64,000 bases of DNA from Exiguobacterium chiriqhucha RW-2 (GTDB lineage: Bacteria; Bacillota; Bacilli; Exiguobacteriales; Exiguobacteriaceae), in contig NZ_ATCL01000020.1 in the NCBI RefSeq assembly GCF_000416965.1, positions 248,001-312,000 on the forward strand, given 5' to 3'. Positions 52,793-60,119 of this stretch are shown in pieces. Every line of letters begins with the position of its first letter. The first letter of the stretch is position 1. A program made the translations under genes and the position numbers. Under the pieces are notes generated by a model. The model saw only the letters and a list, made by a program, of their open reading frames with translations. It did no database searches and had not been told where the DNA came from.

Positions 52793-53563
52793 ATGGAGAC
52801 ACGTCAGAATACCGTTCGTAGTTTGGAAGACCGAATCCCGTATATGAAAGATCAACGTCGTAAGAAAGCGAACCGACGTTTGTCGACGATCCTGTTGTTG
52901 TTCGCGGTGTTGATTGCGCTCGTCGTATATATGCAGACATCGGTGTCTGACGTGAAAGCGGTGAACGTGAACGGCCTGTCCTGGTTGACAGAAGCGTATG
53001 TGCTCGCCGAAACGGATATCGACACGTCCACGAAAATCGTTCAAGTGTCGCCGAACGGGATTGAACGGGAACTTCGTAAAGTGCCTGGCGTGAAAGACGT
53101 CTCGGTCGATCGCTCCTGGTATAACGTCGTGACGATTGACGTCGAAGAAGAGAAAATGATCGCCTATTCACGAACGGACGACGAGGAAGTCGTCGTCCTC
53201 GCTGACGGTTCTTTGCACCCGACTGGATCGATTACGGATCCAGAGAAGCTAAAAGACGGTCCGTTGTTGCGTGAATTCACCGATGCGGCGGAACTCGAGA
53301 AAATCGCGACTGAACTCGAGCAAGTCGACGACGCGATGCGGGCCAGGATGTCAGAGATTGTCTTCTCGAAACAGAAAGGCGAACCGACACGATATGAGAT
53401 TTATATGAACGACGGCAACACGATTCAAACGCCGACGTTCAAGCTCAGTCAAACGGTATCCAAGTACGGCGAAATCTATGAGAACATTCCAAAAGGGCAG
53501 CGGGGAACCGTCGTCATGGATGGCGGATATTACTTCGTCCCGTACGAAAAACCGAAAGAATAA
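52793..53563 (+). CDS. divIB: Cell division protein DivIB/FtsQ
   Basis: A 256-residue bitopic division protein. A basic cytoplasmic segment (1-30, ending DQRRKKANRR) precedes one membrane helix (about 33-50) and an extracytoplasmic POTRA domain (VKAVNVNGLSWLTEAYVL, then VPGVKDVSVDRSW) and beta domain. It stabilises the FtsL-DivIC complex at the septum. AAGGAGAG precedes the ATG. A terminator follows directly, so ftsA-ftsZ is at least partly a separate unit. Confidence 0.92.
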   Translation: METRQNTVRSLEDRIPYMKDQRRKKANRRLSTILLLFAVLIALVVYMQTSVSDVKAVNVNGLSWLTEAYVLAETDIDTSTKIVQVSPNGIERELRKVPGVKDVSVDRSWYNVVTIDVEEEKMIAYSRTDDEEVVVLADGSLHPTGSITDPEKLKDGPLLREFTDAAELEKIATELEQVDDAMRARMSEIVFSKQKGEPTRYEIYMNDGNTIQTPTFKLSQTVSKYGEIYENIPKGQRGTVVMDGGYYFVPYEKPKE

Positions 53564-53574
53564 TCTGAATTTTT

Positions 53575-53607
53575 ACAGCCCTTAGACACATAAGGGCTGT
53601 TTTTTTA
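53575..53607 (+). terminator. Terminator after divIB
   Basis: ACAGCCCTTA and TAAGGGCTGT form a 10-bp stem with GACACA as loop, followed by seven T residues. Confidence 0.9.
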
Positions 53608-53677
53608 TCGATTGTAATCGAATTGACACCCCAAAACCGCGTAATTTGTAGGATTCTACCTTTTCTCACTATCTTAT

Positions 53678-53706
53678 TTGTTGTAAACTTAGACGTGAGA
53701 TATCTT
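53678..53706 (+). promoter_or_regulatory. Probable ftsA-ftsZ promoter
   Basis: TTGTTG (53678-53683), a 17-bp spacer and TATCTT (53701-53706). The 183-bp gap before ftsA shows no gene. Confidence 0.45.
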
Positions 53707-53790
53707 GCCGGACCTAACAATATTTTTGGATATCTGTAACAATGTAACGGAATTCAAGCACAGAAATTAAAGCGCGGAGGTGTTTCCCTT

Positions 53791-55086
53791 TTGGAAGCGA
53801 ATGGTTATGTGGCCGCATTGGATATAGGAACGTCAGAAATTAAGCTCGTCGTGGGTGAATTACTCGGGGGAACGCTTAACATTTTGGCGGAGGGGTGTGC
53901 CCCGTCTGCAGGAGTAAAACGTGGCGCCGTCGTCGACATCGATAAGACGGTTCAAGCCATCAAGCAAGCCGTCGAACATGCCGAAGCGGCGCTCGGTGAT
54001 CAAATTCGGTCGGTATACGTTGCCATCGAAGGGGAACATATCCAAATCGCCCCATGTCATGGAATTGCATCAGTTAAACGAGAAGACCAAGAAATTACGG
54101 ACACAGACGTCATCGAAGTCATCAATTCGGCACAAGTTATGCGCTTGCCGGATGAGATGAGCGTCATCGATGTGATTCCTTCTTCTTTCACGGTCGATCA
54201 ACAGACAGGTGTCGTCGATCCCCGCGGAATGCTCGGTTACCGTTTAGAGATGCACGGTAAGATGGTGACCGGTTCGAAGACGATTTTACATAGCATTCGT
54301 CGTTCCATCGAACGGGCAGGATTGAAACTAGAAGGTTTCGTCCTCGGCAACTTGGCGCTCGGCATGAGTGCGGCTTCGGTCGATGAAATCGATTTAGGCA
54401 TCGGCTTGGTCGATATCGGTCATGAAAAAACGACCGTCTCGGTCTTTTATCGAGGCGACCTCGTCTACTCATATATCCTTCCGGTCGGAGGCGATCATAT
54501 GACGCGCGACTTGGTGTACAAGCTCAATTGTAAATACCAAGACGCCAAAGTGGCGAAAGAAGAATACGGACTTGCCCTCGAAGAGATGGCGGACGCCTCA
54601 GAAGGGTTCTCGTTCACGAACATCAACGGGGAAGTCACGTTCGAACCGCAGTCAGAAATTAGTTACGTTTTAGAGGCAAGAATAGAGGAAATGTTCACGC
54701 TTGTGTTGAATAGAGTGCAAAAGGTAGGCGTTCCAACGCTCAGCGGAGGTTATCTCCTCTGTGGTGGGGCCGCTGCTTTACCTGGCATCCAAGAACTAGC
54801 GACTCGTGTCATGGGTCAAAAGACGAGACTGTATCAGCCATCGTCGATTGGCGTCAGACATCCGAAATACGCGACCGCGGTCGGCGTCCTCAAGTATGTA
54901 CTTATGAGCGATCACCACGTCTCGAAGTCACGACTTGAAAAGCCGGATGACCGTGTGGCCGTCGCAAATCCAGACGGCACGTCTCAAACTGGGAACGTCC
55001 AAGACCACGACGATGATGTGGTACGGGACGACCGCGAGACGAAAAACGGTTTCGGTCGATTAATGGAAAAATTATTTGGCGTGTAA
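53791..55086 (+). CDS. ftsA: Cell division protein FtsA
   Basis: An actin-fold ATPase that tethers FtsZ to the membrane. The 431-residue protein begins with the phosphate-1 loop AALDIGTSEIKLVVGE, has the family-specific 1C domain, then GLVDIGHEKTTVSVF (phosphate-2) and LCGGAAALPGIQELA (adenosine). A variable acidic linker leads to a C-terminal amphipathic helix (NGFGRLMEKLFGV) for membrane binding. The start is TTG 53791, after GGAGGTG. It lies 48 bp before ftsZ. Confidence 0.95.
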   Translation: MEANGYVAALDIGTSEIKLVVGELLGGTLNILAEGCAPSAGVKRGAVVDIDKTVQAIKQAVEHAEAALGDQIRSVYVAIEGEHIQIAPCHGIASVKREDQEITDTDVIEVINSAQVMRLPDEMSVIDVIPSSFTVDQQTGVVDPRGMLGYRLEMHGKMVTGSKTILHSIRRSIERAGLKLEGFVLGNLALGMSAASVDEIDLGIGLVDIGHEKTTVSVFYRGDLVYSYILPVGGDHMTRDLVYKLNCKYQDAKVAKEEYGLALEEMADASEGFSFTNINGEVTFEPQSEISYVLEARIEEMFTLVLNRVQKVGVPTLSGGYLLCGGAAALPGIQELATRVMGQKTRLYQPSSIGVRHPKYATAVGVLKYVLMSDHHVSKSRLEKPDDRVAVANPDGTSQTGNVQDHDDDVVRDDRETKNGFGRLMEKLFGV

Positions 55087-55134
55087 ATTTGACGTTGTGT
55101 TAACAATTGGAAATTACGTAGGGGGATACCTGAA

Positions 55135-56280
55135 ATGATGTACTTTGATGAGGCGATTGACGCCGTAGCAAAAATTAAAGTAATTGGAGTCGGGGGCGGC
55201 GGGTCAAACGCTGTCAACCGCATGATCGAGCACGGAGTACAAGGTGTCGAGTTCATCGCCGTCAACACGGACGCGCAAGCACTCAACATGTCGAAAGCGG
55301 ACGTGAAGCTTCAACTCGGCGCGAAATTGACGCGTGGCCTCGGTGCCGGCGCAAATCCGGATATCGGTAAAAAAGCGGCAGAAGAGAGCCGCGAACAGTT
55401 GATTGAAGCGCTCGATGGCGCGGATATGGTCTTCGTCACAGCAGGTATGGGCGGAGGAACTGGAACGGGGGCAGCACCTGTCATCGCCGAGATTTCAAAA
55501 GAAATCGGAGCGCTTACGGTCGGTGTCGTCACGAAACCGTTCATGTTCGAAGGACGCAAACGCATGCAACACGCCCAACACGGGATTCAAGCGTTCAAAG
55601 AAAAAGTCGATACACTCATCGTCATTCCAAACGACAAGTTGCTTGAAATCGTCGAGCGCAACACGCCGATGATCGAAGCGTTCCGCGAAGCGGATAACGT
55701 CCTTCGCCAAGGTGTCCAAGGAATCACGGACTTGATCGCCATTCCTGGTCTCATCAACCTTGACTTCGCTGACGTCAAGACAATCATGACTGAAAAAGGT
55801 TCGGCGCTCATGGGTGTCGGTGTCGCCACTGGCGAGAACCGTGCCGTTGAAGCAGCGAAGAAAGCCATCTCATCTCCACTTCTCGAGTCTTCAATCGAAG
55901 GCGCGAAAGGTGTCTTGATGAACATCACAGGCGGACTTAGCCTCAGCTTGTACGAAGTCACGGAAGCTGCCCAAATCGTTCAAAGTGCCGCTGATGAAGA
56001 AGTGAACTTGATTTTCGGTTCGGTCATCAATGAAAACTTGAACGACGAGATTATCGTTACCGTGATTGCAACTGAATTCGCAGAAGAAGCGCAAGGGACG
56101 AACCCGTTCCTTCAGCAACCGAAGAAACAACCGGAAGCTGAAGTGAACCGTGAGGCTCAACCGAAAGCGCAAGAAGCTGCGCCACAAGATGAAGGGAACT
56201 TCCATAGACCGGTCTATGGTGGGGACGTCCCAGACGAGACGATCAACATCCCAGCGTTCGTAAGACAACGCCGTAACTAA
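55135..56280 (+). CDS. ftsZ: Cell division GTPase FtsZ
   Basis: The tubulin-like GTPase that forms the Z-ring. The 381-residue protein has [17 protein letters not shown], the tubulin signature [13 protein letters not shown] (106 onward), the T7 loop with [11 protein letters not shown], a variable Glu/Gln-rich linker, and the conserved C-terminal peptide [15 protein letters not shown] that binds FtsA, SepF and others. GTAGGGGGATACCTGAA precedes the ATG. A terminator follows the stop. Codon use points to high expression. Confidence 0.97.
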   Translation: MMYFDEAIDAVAKIKVIGVGGGGSNAVNRMIEHGVQGVEFIAVNTDAQALNMSKADVKLQLGAKLTRGLGAGANPDIGKKAAEESREQLIEALDGADMVFVTAGMGGGTGTGAAPVIAEISKEIGALTVGVVTKPFMFEGRKRMQHAQHGIQAFKEKVDTLIVIPNDKLLEIVERNTPMIEAFREADNVLRQGVQGITDLIAIPGLINLDFADVKTIMTEKGSALMGVGVATGENRAVEAAKKAISSPLLESSIEGAKGVLMNITGGLSLSLYEVTEAAQIVQSAADEEVNLIFGSVINENLNDEIIVTVIATEFAEEAQGTNPFLQQPKKQPEAEVNREAQPKAQEAAPQDEGNFHRPVYGGDVPDETINIPAFVRQRRN

Positions 56281-56284
56281 ACAA

Positions 56285-56316
56285 CAGGGGGTGCCGGTTC
56301 TCGGCATCCCCTTTTT
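56285..56316 (+). terminator. ftsZ terminator
   Basis: AGGGGGTGCCG and CGGCATCCCCT form a stem, followed by TTTTT. No spoIIGA-sigE-sigG genes follow, unlike in Bacillus. Confidence 0.88.
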
Positions 56317-56334
56317 CTAAAAAAGGAGAATCAT

Positions 56335-57096
56335 ATGCGACTGTTACATACATGGGAAACCGAGACGTATCGCTATCAGGCTTATGTGACGACCCGGACG
56401 GACGGACATAATGAAGGCAACGTCGGACTCCACGTTGGCGATGACGCAGAACAGGTCGTCGCCAATCGGGAGTACTTCTTTGACGCGGCGGGTCTCGCCC
56501 TCGCGGATTCGGTCTGGGCTGACCAAGTTCATCAGACGAACGTTGAAGTCGTCGGCGACGCCGACCGCGGCAGAGGCGCATATCGCTATGACGAGACGAT
56601 TCCGGCGACAGACGGTCTCATCACGACGGCCGACGCGTTGCCACTCGCCCTCGTCTTTGCCGACTGCGTCCCGCTGTTCTTCTGTGCCGAGGACCACGGC
56701 GTCATCGGTGTGGCGCATGCCGGTTGGAAAGGGACGGTCGGGAACATTGTCGCCGCGATGACGGATGCGTTCGCCACGCTCGGTGTTCCGGCCGAAGCGA
56801 TTGACATGTTCGTCGGGCCAGCCATCACAGCCGAGCATTATGAGGTCGACCGCCGCGTCCTGGATGCGGTCGAAGCGGTCTCACCGGCTGCATATACGTC
56901 ATCGGTCATGGACGAACGAGCAGGCCACGCCCGTCTATCCCTGCAACGAGTGAATGAGACGCTCGCTGTGGAACGAAATATCGAGGTCACCCAATCGAAC
57001 TTGTCGACCGTTTCTGATCAAACCTTTTTCTCGTATCGGAACGGAGACGCCAAGCGTCGCTTTGCGGCCGTCCTCGTCAAGGAGAAGAAATCGTGA
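56335..57096 (+). CDS. pgeF: PgeF/YlmD (YfiH, DUF152) laccase-domain protein
   Basis: A 253-residue protein of the YfiH/LACC1 family. In E. coli PgeF removes peptidoglycan-precursor errors (MurNAc-L-Ser-type). The metal/active residues are visible: the His of QVHQTNV, the Cys of FADCVPLFF and the His of VAHAGWKGT. GPAITAEHYEV takes the place of the usual GPxIGPxxYEV. AAAGGAGAA precedes the ATG. Its last 4 nt overlap the ylmE start, and the pgeF-ylmE-sepF-ylmG-ylmH-divIVA order is that of Bacillus. Confidence 0.9.
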   Translation: MRLLHTWETETYRYQAYVTTRTDGHNEGNVGLHVGDDAEQVVANREYFFDAAGLALADSVWADQVHQTNVEVVGDADRGRGAYRYDETIPATDGLITTADALPLALVFADCVPLFFCAEDHGVIGVAHAGWKGTVGNIVAAMTDAFATLGVPAEAIDMFVGPAITAEHYEVDRRVLDAVEAVSPAAYTSSVMDERAGHARLSLQRVNETLAVERNIEVTQSNLSTVSDQTFFSYRNGDAKRRFAAVLVKEKKS

Positions 57097-57746
57097 GTAT
57101 AGCCAACAATGTGAATCAAGTCAGACAGACGATTGACGCGCATCGGACCGATCAAGCGGTGACGCTCATCGCGGTCACGAAATCGGTCGGTCCCGACGTG
57201 GCGAACGCCCTCTATGCAGAAGGCATCCGCGACTTCGGCGAAAATCGTCCTGAAGGATTGCTTGAAAAAGTCGAGCAGTTGCCGCCTGATGCCAAGTTTC
57301 ATTTCATCGGCAGCCTGCAGACACGTAAAGTGAGACAAATTATCGACCATGTGGCAGCGATTCATTCGCTCGACCGTCTCTCGCTCGCCGAAGAGATCGA
57401 TAAACGCGCCCAAGGCGTGATCGATTGTTTCGTGCAAGTGAACGTATCGGGCGAAGCATCAAAACATGGTCTCGAAAAAGAGGAAGTCATCCCGTTCATC
57501 GAGAACTGTAAACAGTATCCTCACGTGCGGATCATCGGATTGATGACGATGGCCCCGTTCACAGAGGACGAGACGGTGATTCGGGAGACGTTCCGAAACT
57601 TGAGACAATTGCGCGATGACGTCGCGCGTCATGCTTATCCGCATGCACCGTGTACCGAACTGTCAATGGGTATGTCGAATGACTACACGTTGGCGATTGA
57701 AGAAGGCGCATCGTTTGTTCGTATTGGAACCGTACTTGTGCAATAA
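57093..57746 (+). CDS. ylmE: PLP homeostasis protein (YggS/PROSC family, YlmE)
   Basis: A 217-residue single-domain alanine-racemase-fold protein that binds pyridoxal phosphate and balances the cell's B6 pool. The PLP-lysine lies in LIAVTKSV, with the family blocks RDFGENRPEGLLEK, KFHFIGSLQTRKVR, QVNVSGEASKHGL, and ELSMGMSNDYTLAIEEG near the C terminus. The GTG start at 57093 overlaps the pgeF stop (GTGA). The next gene is 23 bp downstream. Confidence 0.94.
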   Translation: MSIANNVNQVRQTIDAHRTDQAVTLIAVTKSVGPDVANALYAEGIRDFGENRPEGLLEKVEQLPPDAKFHFIGSLQTRKVRQIIDHVAAIHSLDRLSLAEEIDKRAQGVIDCFVQVNVSGEASKHGLEKEEVIPFIENCKQYPHVRIIGLMTMAPFTEDETVIRETFRNLRQLRDDVARHAYPHAPCTELSMGMSNDYTLAIEEGASFVRIGTVLVQ

Positions 57747-57769
57747 TATATTTTAAGGAGGAATCCGTT

Positions 57770-58237
57770 ATGTCAATCAAAAACAAAATGAAGGACTTCT
57801 TTGGACTCGAGGAAGATCCGAACAACCAGTTCGAAGGAGACGAGTATGCTGTCGCCGAAACGAAGACACAACCGATGACGGAGGCAATCGTCAAAATTGA
57901 GGACCGTCCGAAAACATCGAACAATATCGTCGCGTTGAACACGAAGAAGAAAGAACGTTCAAAAGTCGTCTTGGCCGAGCCGCGTGTATTCGCCGAAGCC
58001 CAAGATATCAGCGACCAGTTGAAAGAAAACCGGGCCGTCATCGTCAACCTTCAACGGATGTCGAAAGAGCAGTCTCGTCAAGTCGTCAACTTCTTGTCAG
58101 GTGTCGTCTATGCGTTAGAAGGGACGATGACGTCGATTGGACATAACACGATTCTATGTACTCCGAACAACATCGAGTTGACGGGGTCGATCTCGAACTT
58201 GATTTCGGAGGACGAACTCAATAGTAAAGGGTGGTAA
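57770..58237 (+). CDS. sepF: Cell division protein SepF
   Basis: A 155-residue FtsZ-binding protein that forms rings and anchors the Z-ring to the membrane. It has an N-terminal amphipathic membrane-targeting helix (MSIKNKMKDFFGL), an acidic linker and the C-terminal SepF core with VVLAEPRVFAEAQDISDQL, RAVIVNLQRMS and VVNFLSGVVYALEG. AAGGAGGAAT precedes the ATG. It is followed by ylmG after 4 nt. Confidence 0.95.
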   Translation: MSIKNKMKDFFGLEEDPNNQFEGDEYAVAETKTQPMTEAIVKIEDRPKTSNNIVALNTKKKERSKVVLAEPRVFAEAQDISDQLKENRAVIVNLQRMSKEQSRQVVNFLSGVVYALEGTMTSIGHNTILCTPNNIELTGSISNLISEDELNSKGW

Positions 58238-58241
58238 CTGA

Positions 58242-58514
58242 ATGGAAAATGCTATACCTGCGTTAGGCAACACGATCGTTACATTACTTGGATATTATAG
58301 TTGGGTCTTGATTGCCTATATTTTATTATCGTGGTTCCCAAATGCGCGTGAATCAAAGTTTGGTCAAATCTTGTCGTATCTTTGCGAACCGTTTTTGAAT
58401 CCGTTTCGTCGCATCATCCCACCAATCGGCGGGATGCTCGACATCTCCCCAATCGTCGCTTTATTTGTGCTACGGATGGCGCAATTTGGAGTGCGTGCGA
58501 TTTTCGGTATTTAA
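58242..58514 (+). CDS. ylmG: YggT family membrane protein YlmG
   Basis: A 90-residue protein with two hydrophobic hairpin segments. The sequence LLSWFPNARESKFGQILSY and the conserved PFLNPFRRIIPPIGG are the YggT signature. Function is not settled; homologs occur with division genes in Gram-positives and in plastids, where they affect nucleoid distribution. It is packed directly against ylmH, whose ATG follows the stop without a gap. Confidence 0.93.
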   Translation: MENAIPALGNTIVTLLGYYSWVLIAYILLSWFPNARESKFGQILSYLCEPFLNPFRRIIPPIGGMLDISPIVALFVLRMAQFGVRAIFGI

Positions 58515-59285
58515 ATGAGCGTCTTCGATCATTATCGACCGAACGAACGGGCATTTATCGAGCAAGTGCTTGATTGGGTTCAACAAGTCGAGGACAACTA
58601 TATGTTGAAAGTGACGGACTTTTTAGATCCACGCGAGCAACAAATCGTCCGGCAACTCGTCGGAAAGCAGCTCGCGATTTACGAGGATGGCGGATTTGTC
58701 GGCGCGGAACGGCGTCGTCTCATCCTGGCTCCGGATTATTACGAGCTCGACCCGAACGATTTCGAGATTGCGATTCGTCAAATTGACTATCCGACCAAGT
58801 TCGTCGAATTGACGCACCGTCAAGTGACGGGAACGCTCTTGAACGCCGGGTTGAAGCGGCAGAAATTTGGCGACGTCGTCCTCGATGATGGCATCGCCCA
58901 GTTCGCCACGACGCGTGACGCGGCCGGTTTCATCGAGATGAACGTCGATCGGGTCGGCAAGGCCCGGATTCGCATCTCCGAAGTGGCGCCCGAGGCTGTG
59001 CTCGTCGTACCTGAAGTCAAATGGAGCGATGAGTTCGGTATCGTCTCATCACTCCGATTTGACACGGTCGTCAGCGAAGTGCTCGGTTTATCTCGGCAAA
59101 AAGCGCAGGCGCTCGTCAAACATGGAGACTGTAAAGTGAATCATAAACCGATTGATGATCCGAGCTTCATCCTTGAACCAGACGATTTGGTCTCGATCCG
59201 AGGGTATGGCCGTGTCAAACTGACGGCGATTCTCGGCTCGACAAAGCGTGAGAAAATAAAAATCCAGTATGGCATCATACGTTGA
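58515..59285 (+). CDS. ylmH: S4-domain RNA-binding protein YlmH
   Basis: A 256-residue protein with an N-terminal region of unknown fold (DPREQQIVRQL, RRRLILAPDYYEL), a middle domain (GDVVLDDGIAQFATT) and a C-terminal S4 domain (about 182-242: LGLSRQKAQALVKHGDCKVN). Recent work links YlmH with the ribosome and stalled nascent chains in Bacillus. There is no gap to ylmG and 18 bp to divIVA. The call by family is secure, the role less so. Confidence 0.92.
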   Translation: MSVFDHYRPNERAFIEQVLDWVQQVEDNYMLKVTDFLDPREQQIVRQLVGKQLAIYEDGGFVGAERRRLILAPDYYELDPNDFEIAIRQIDYPTKFVELTHRQVTGTLLNAGLKRQKFGDVVLDDGIAQFATTRDAAGFIEMNVDRVGKARIRISEVAPEAVLVVPEVKWSDEFGIVSSLRFDTVVSEVLGLSRQKAQALVKHGDCKVNHKPIDDPSFILEPDDLVSIRGYGRVKLTAILGSTKREKIKIQYGIIR

Positions 59286-59303
59286 ACTTAGGAGGAAAGT
59301 CGA

Positions 59304-59849
59304 ATGGCGTTGACACCGATTGATATTCATAATAAAGAGTTCTCGACTCGTTTTCGCGGGTACGATATCGATGAGGTCAATGAATTTTTAGATCAAATCA
59401 TTAAAGAATTTGAACTATTGATTCGTGAGAATAGAAGGTACGAAGAGCTCGTCAACGATATGCAAGCCCGTATCGACTACTTCTCCTCGATGGAAGACAC
59501 GTTGAACAAATCGATTATCGTCGCCCAAGAAGCAGCTGAAGAAGTGAAGACGAACGCGGCTAAGGAAGCGAGTCTCATTTTGAAGCAAGCCGAACGCGAG
59601 GCGCTCGCCCGTGAGGAAGAAGCGTCACGCAAAGAGCAGCTCGCTGAACGTGAAGTCATTCAAATGCTCAAGAAAGTCGAATTGTACCGGACCCGGTTCC
59701 GCGTCCTCGTCGATGCTCAGATGGAGCTCTTGAACAGCACGGAATGGGACACGATTGTCGGGGAGCCGCCGGTCCAGACGGTTCTTGACGATACGACCGA
59801 ACTTGCGTATAATGACGACGAAGTCATACCAACAAAACATCACGGATAA
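59304..59849 (+). CDS. divIVA: Septum/pole-site protein DivIVA
   Basis: A 181-residue coiled-coil protein that binds negatively curved membrane at septa and poles. The N-terminal lipid-binding domain (MALTPIDIHNKEFSTRFRG, then YDIDEVNEFLDQI) is followed by a coiled coil (about 60-140) and a short acidic tail (VIPTKHHG). AGGAGGAAAG precedes the ATG. The 3' part of the coding region contains a consensus promoter for the ileS leader. Confidence 0.95.
   Translation: MALTPIDIHNKEFSTRFRGYDIDEVNEFLDQIIKEFELLIRENRRYEELVNDMQARIDYFSSMEDTLNKSIIVAQEAAEEVKTNAAKEASLILKQAEREALAREEEASRKEQLAEREVIQMLKKVELYRTRFRVLVDAQMELLNSTEWDTIVGEPPVQTVLDDTTELAYNDDEVIPTKHHG
59785..59813 (+). promoter_or_regulatory. ileS promoter inside divIVA
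   Basis: TTGACG (59785-59790), a 17-bp spacer and TATAAT (59808-59813) lie in the last 65 bp of divIVA. Transcription would start near 59820, giving a leader of about 300 nt to ileS. Confidence 0.75.
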
Positions 59850-59867
59850 TACACAATACGTCGATTA

Positions 59868-60088
59868 GGACACGTCGATAAAGTCATACCTACGAAGCGA
59901 CTTAGGGAAGGTGCAAGCCTAAGAGAAAGACTTTATCGGTATCCCCTATGAGTGTCGGGCTGAAGTTAGTAAGCGCGACCGCCTGACCTCGTTATCGGTT
60001 ACCAAGAGCGGTCTCGGGGTTTTTCCTGAGATTAGTAGGGTGGTACCGCGAGTCGACCAACTCGTCCCTATTAGGGGCGGGTTTTTTT
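59868..60088 (+). promoter_or_regulatory. T-box riboswitch of ileS
   Basis: A tRNA-sensing leader. Stem I is visible as CGATAAAGTC paired with GACTTTATCG and a basal GACAC/GTGTC helix; within it lies a CTTAGG/CCTAAG stem. The invariant T-box AGGGTGGTACCGCG is at 60037-60050. A terminator stem (ACTCGTCCCT with AGGGGCGGGT, 60059-60081) and T-run follow. An ATC at 59941-59943, on the 3' side of stem I, is the likely isoleucine specifier codon; this is less certain. Uncharged tRNA-Ile would stabilise the antiterminator. Confidence 0.9.
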
Positions 60089-60119
60089 GTTGTCAAAAAA
60101 AGATGCAGGAGGAGTTTCA

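Noticed and set aside
59818-59900. Repeat of AGTCATACC at the divIVA end and in the T-box leader as a duplicated gene end
   Set aside because: Only about 9-10 identical bases, and the second copy is needed for stem I pairing; likely coincidence.
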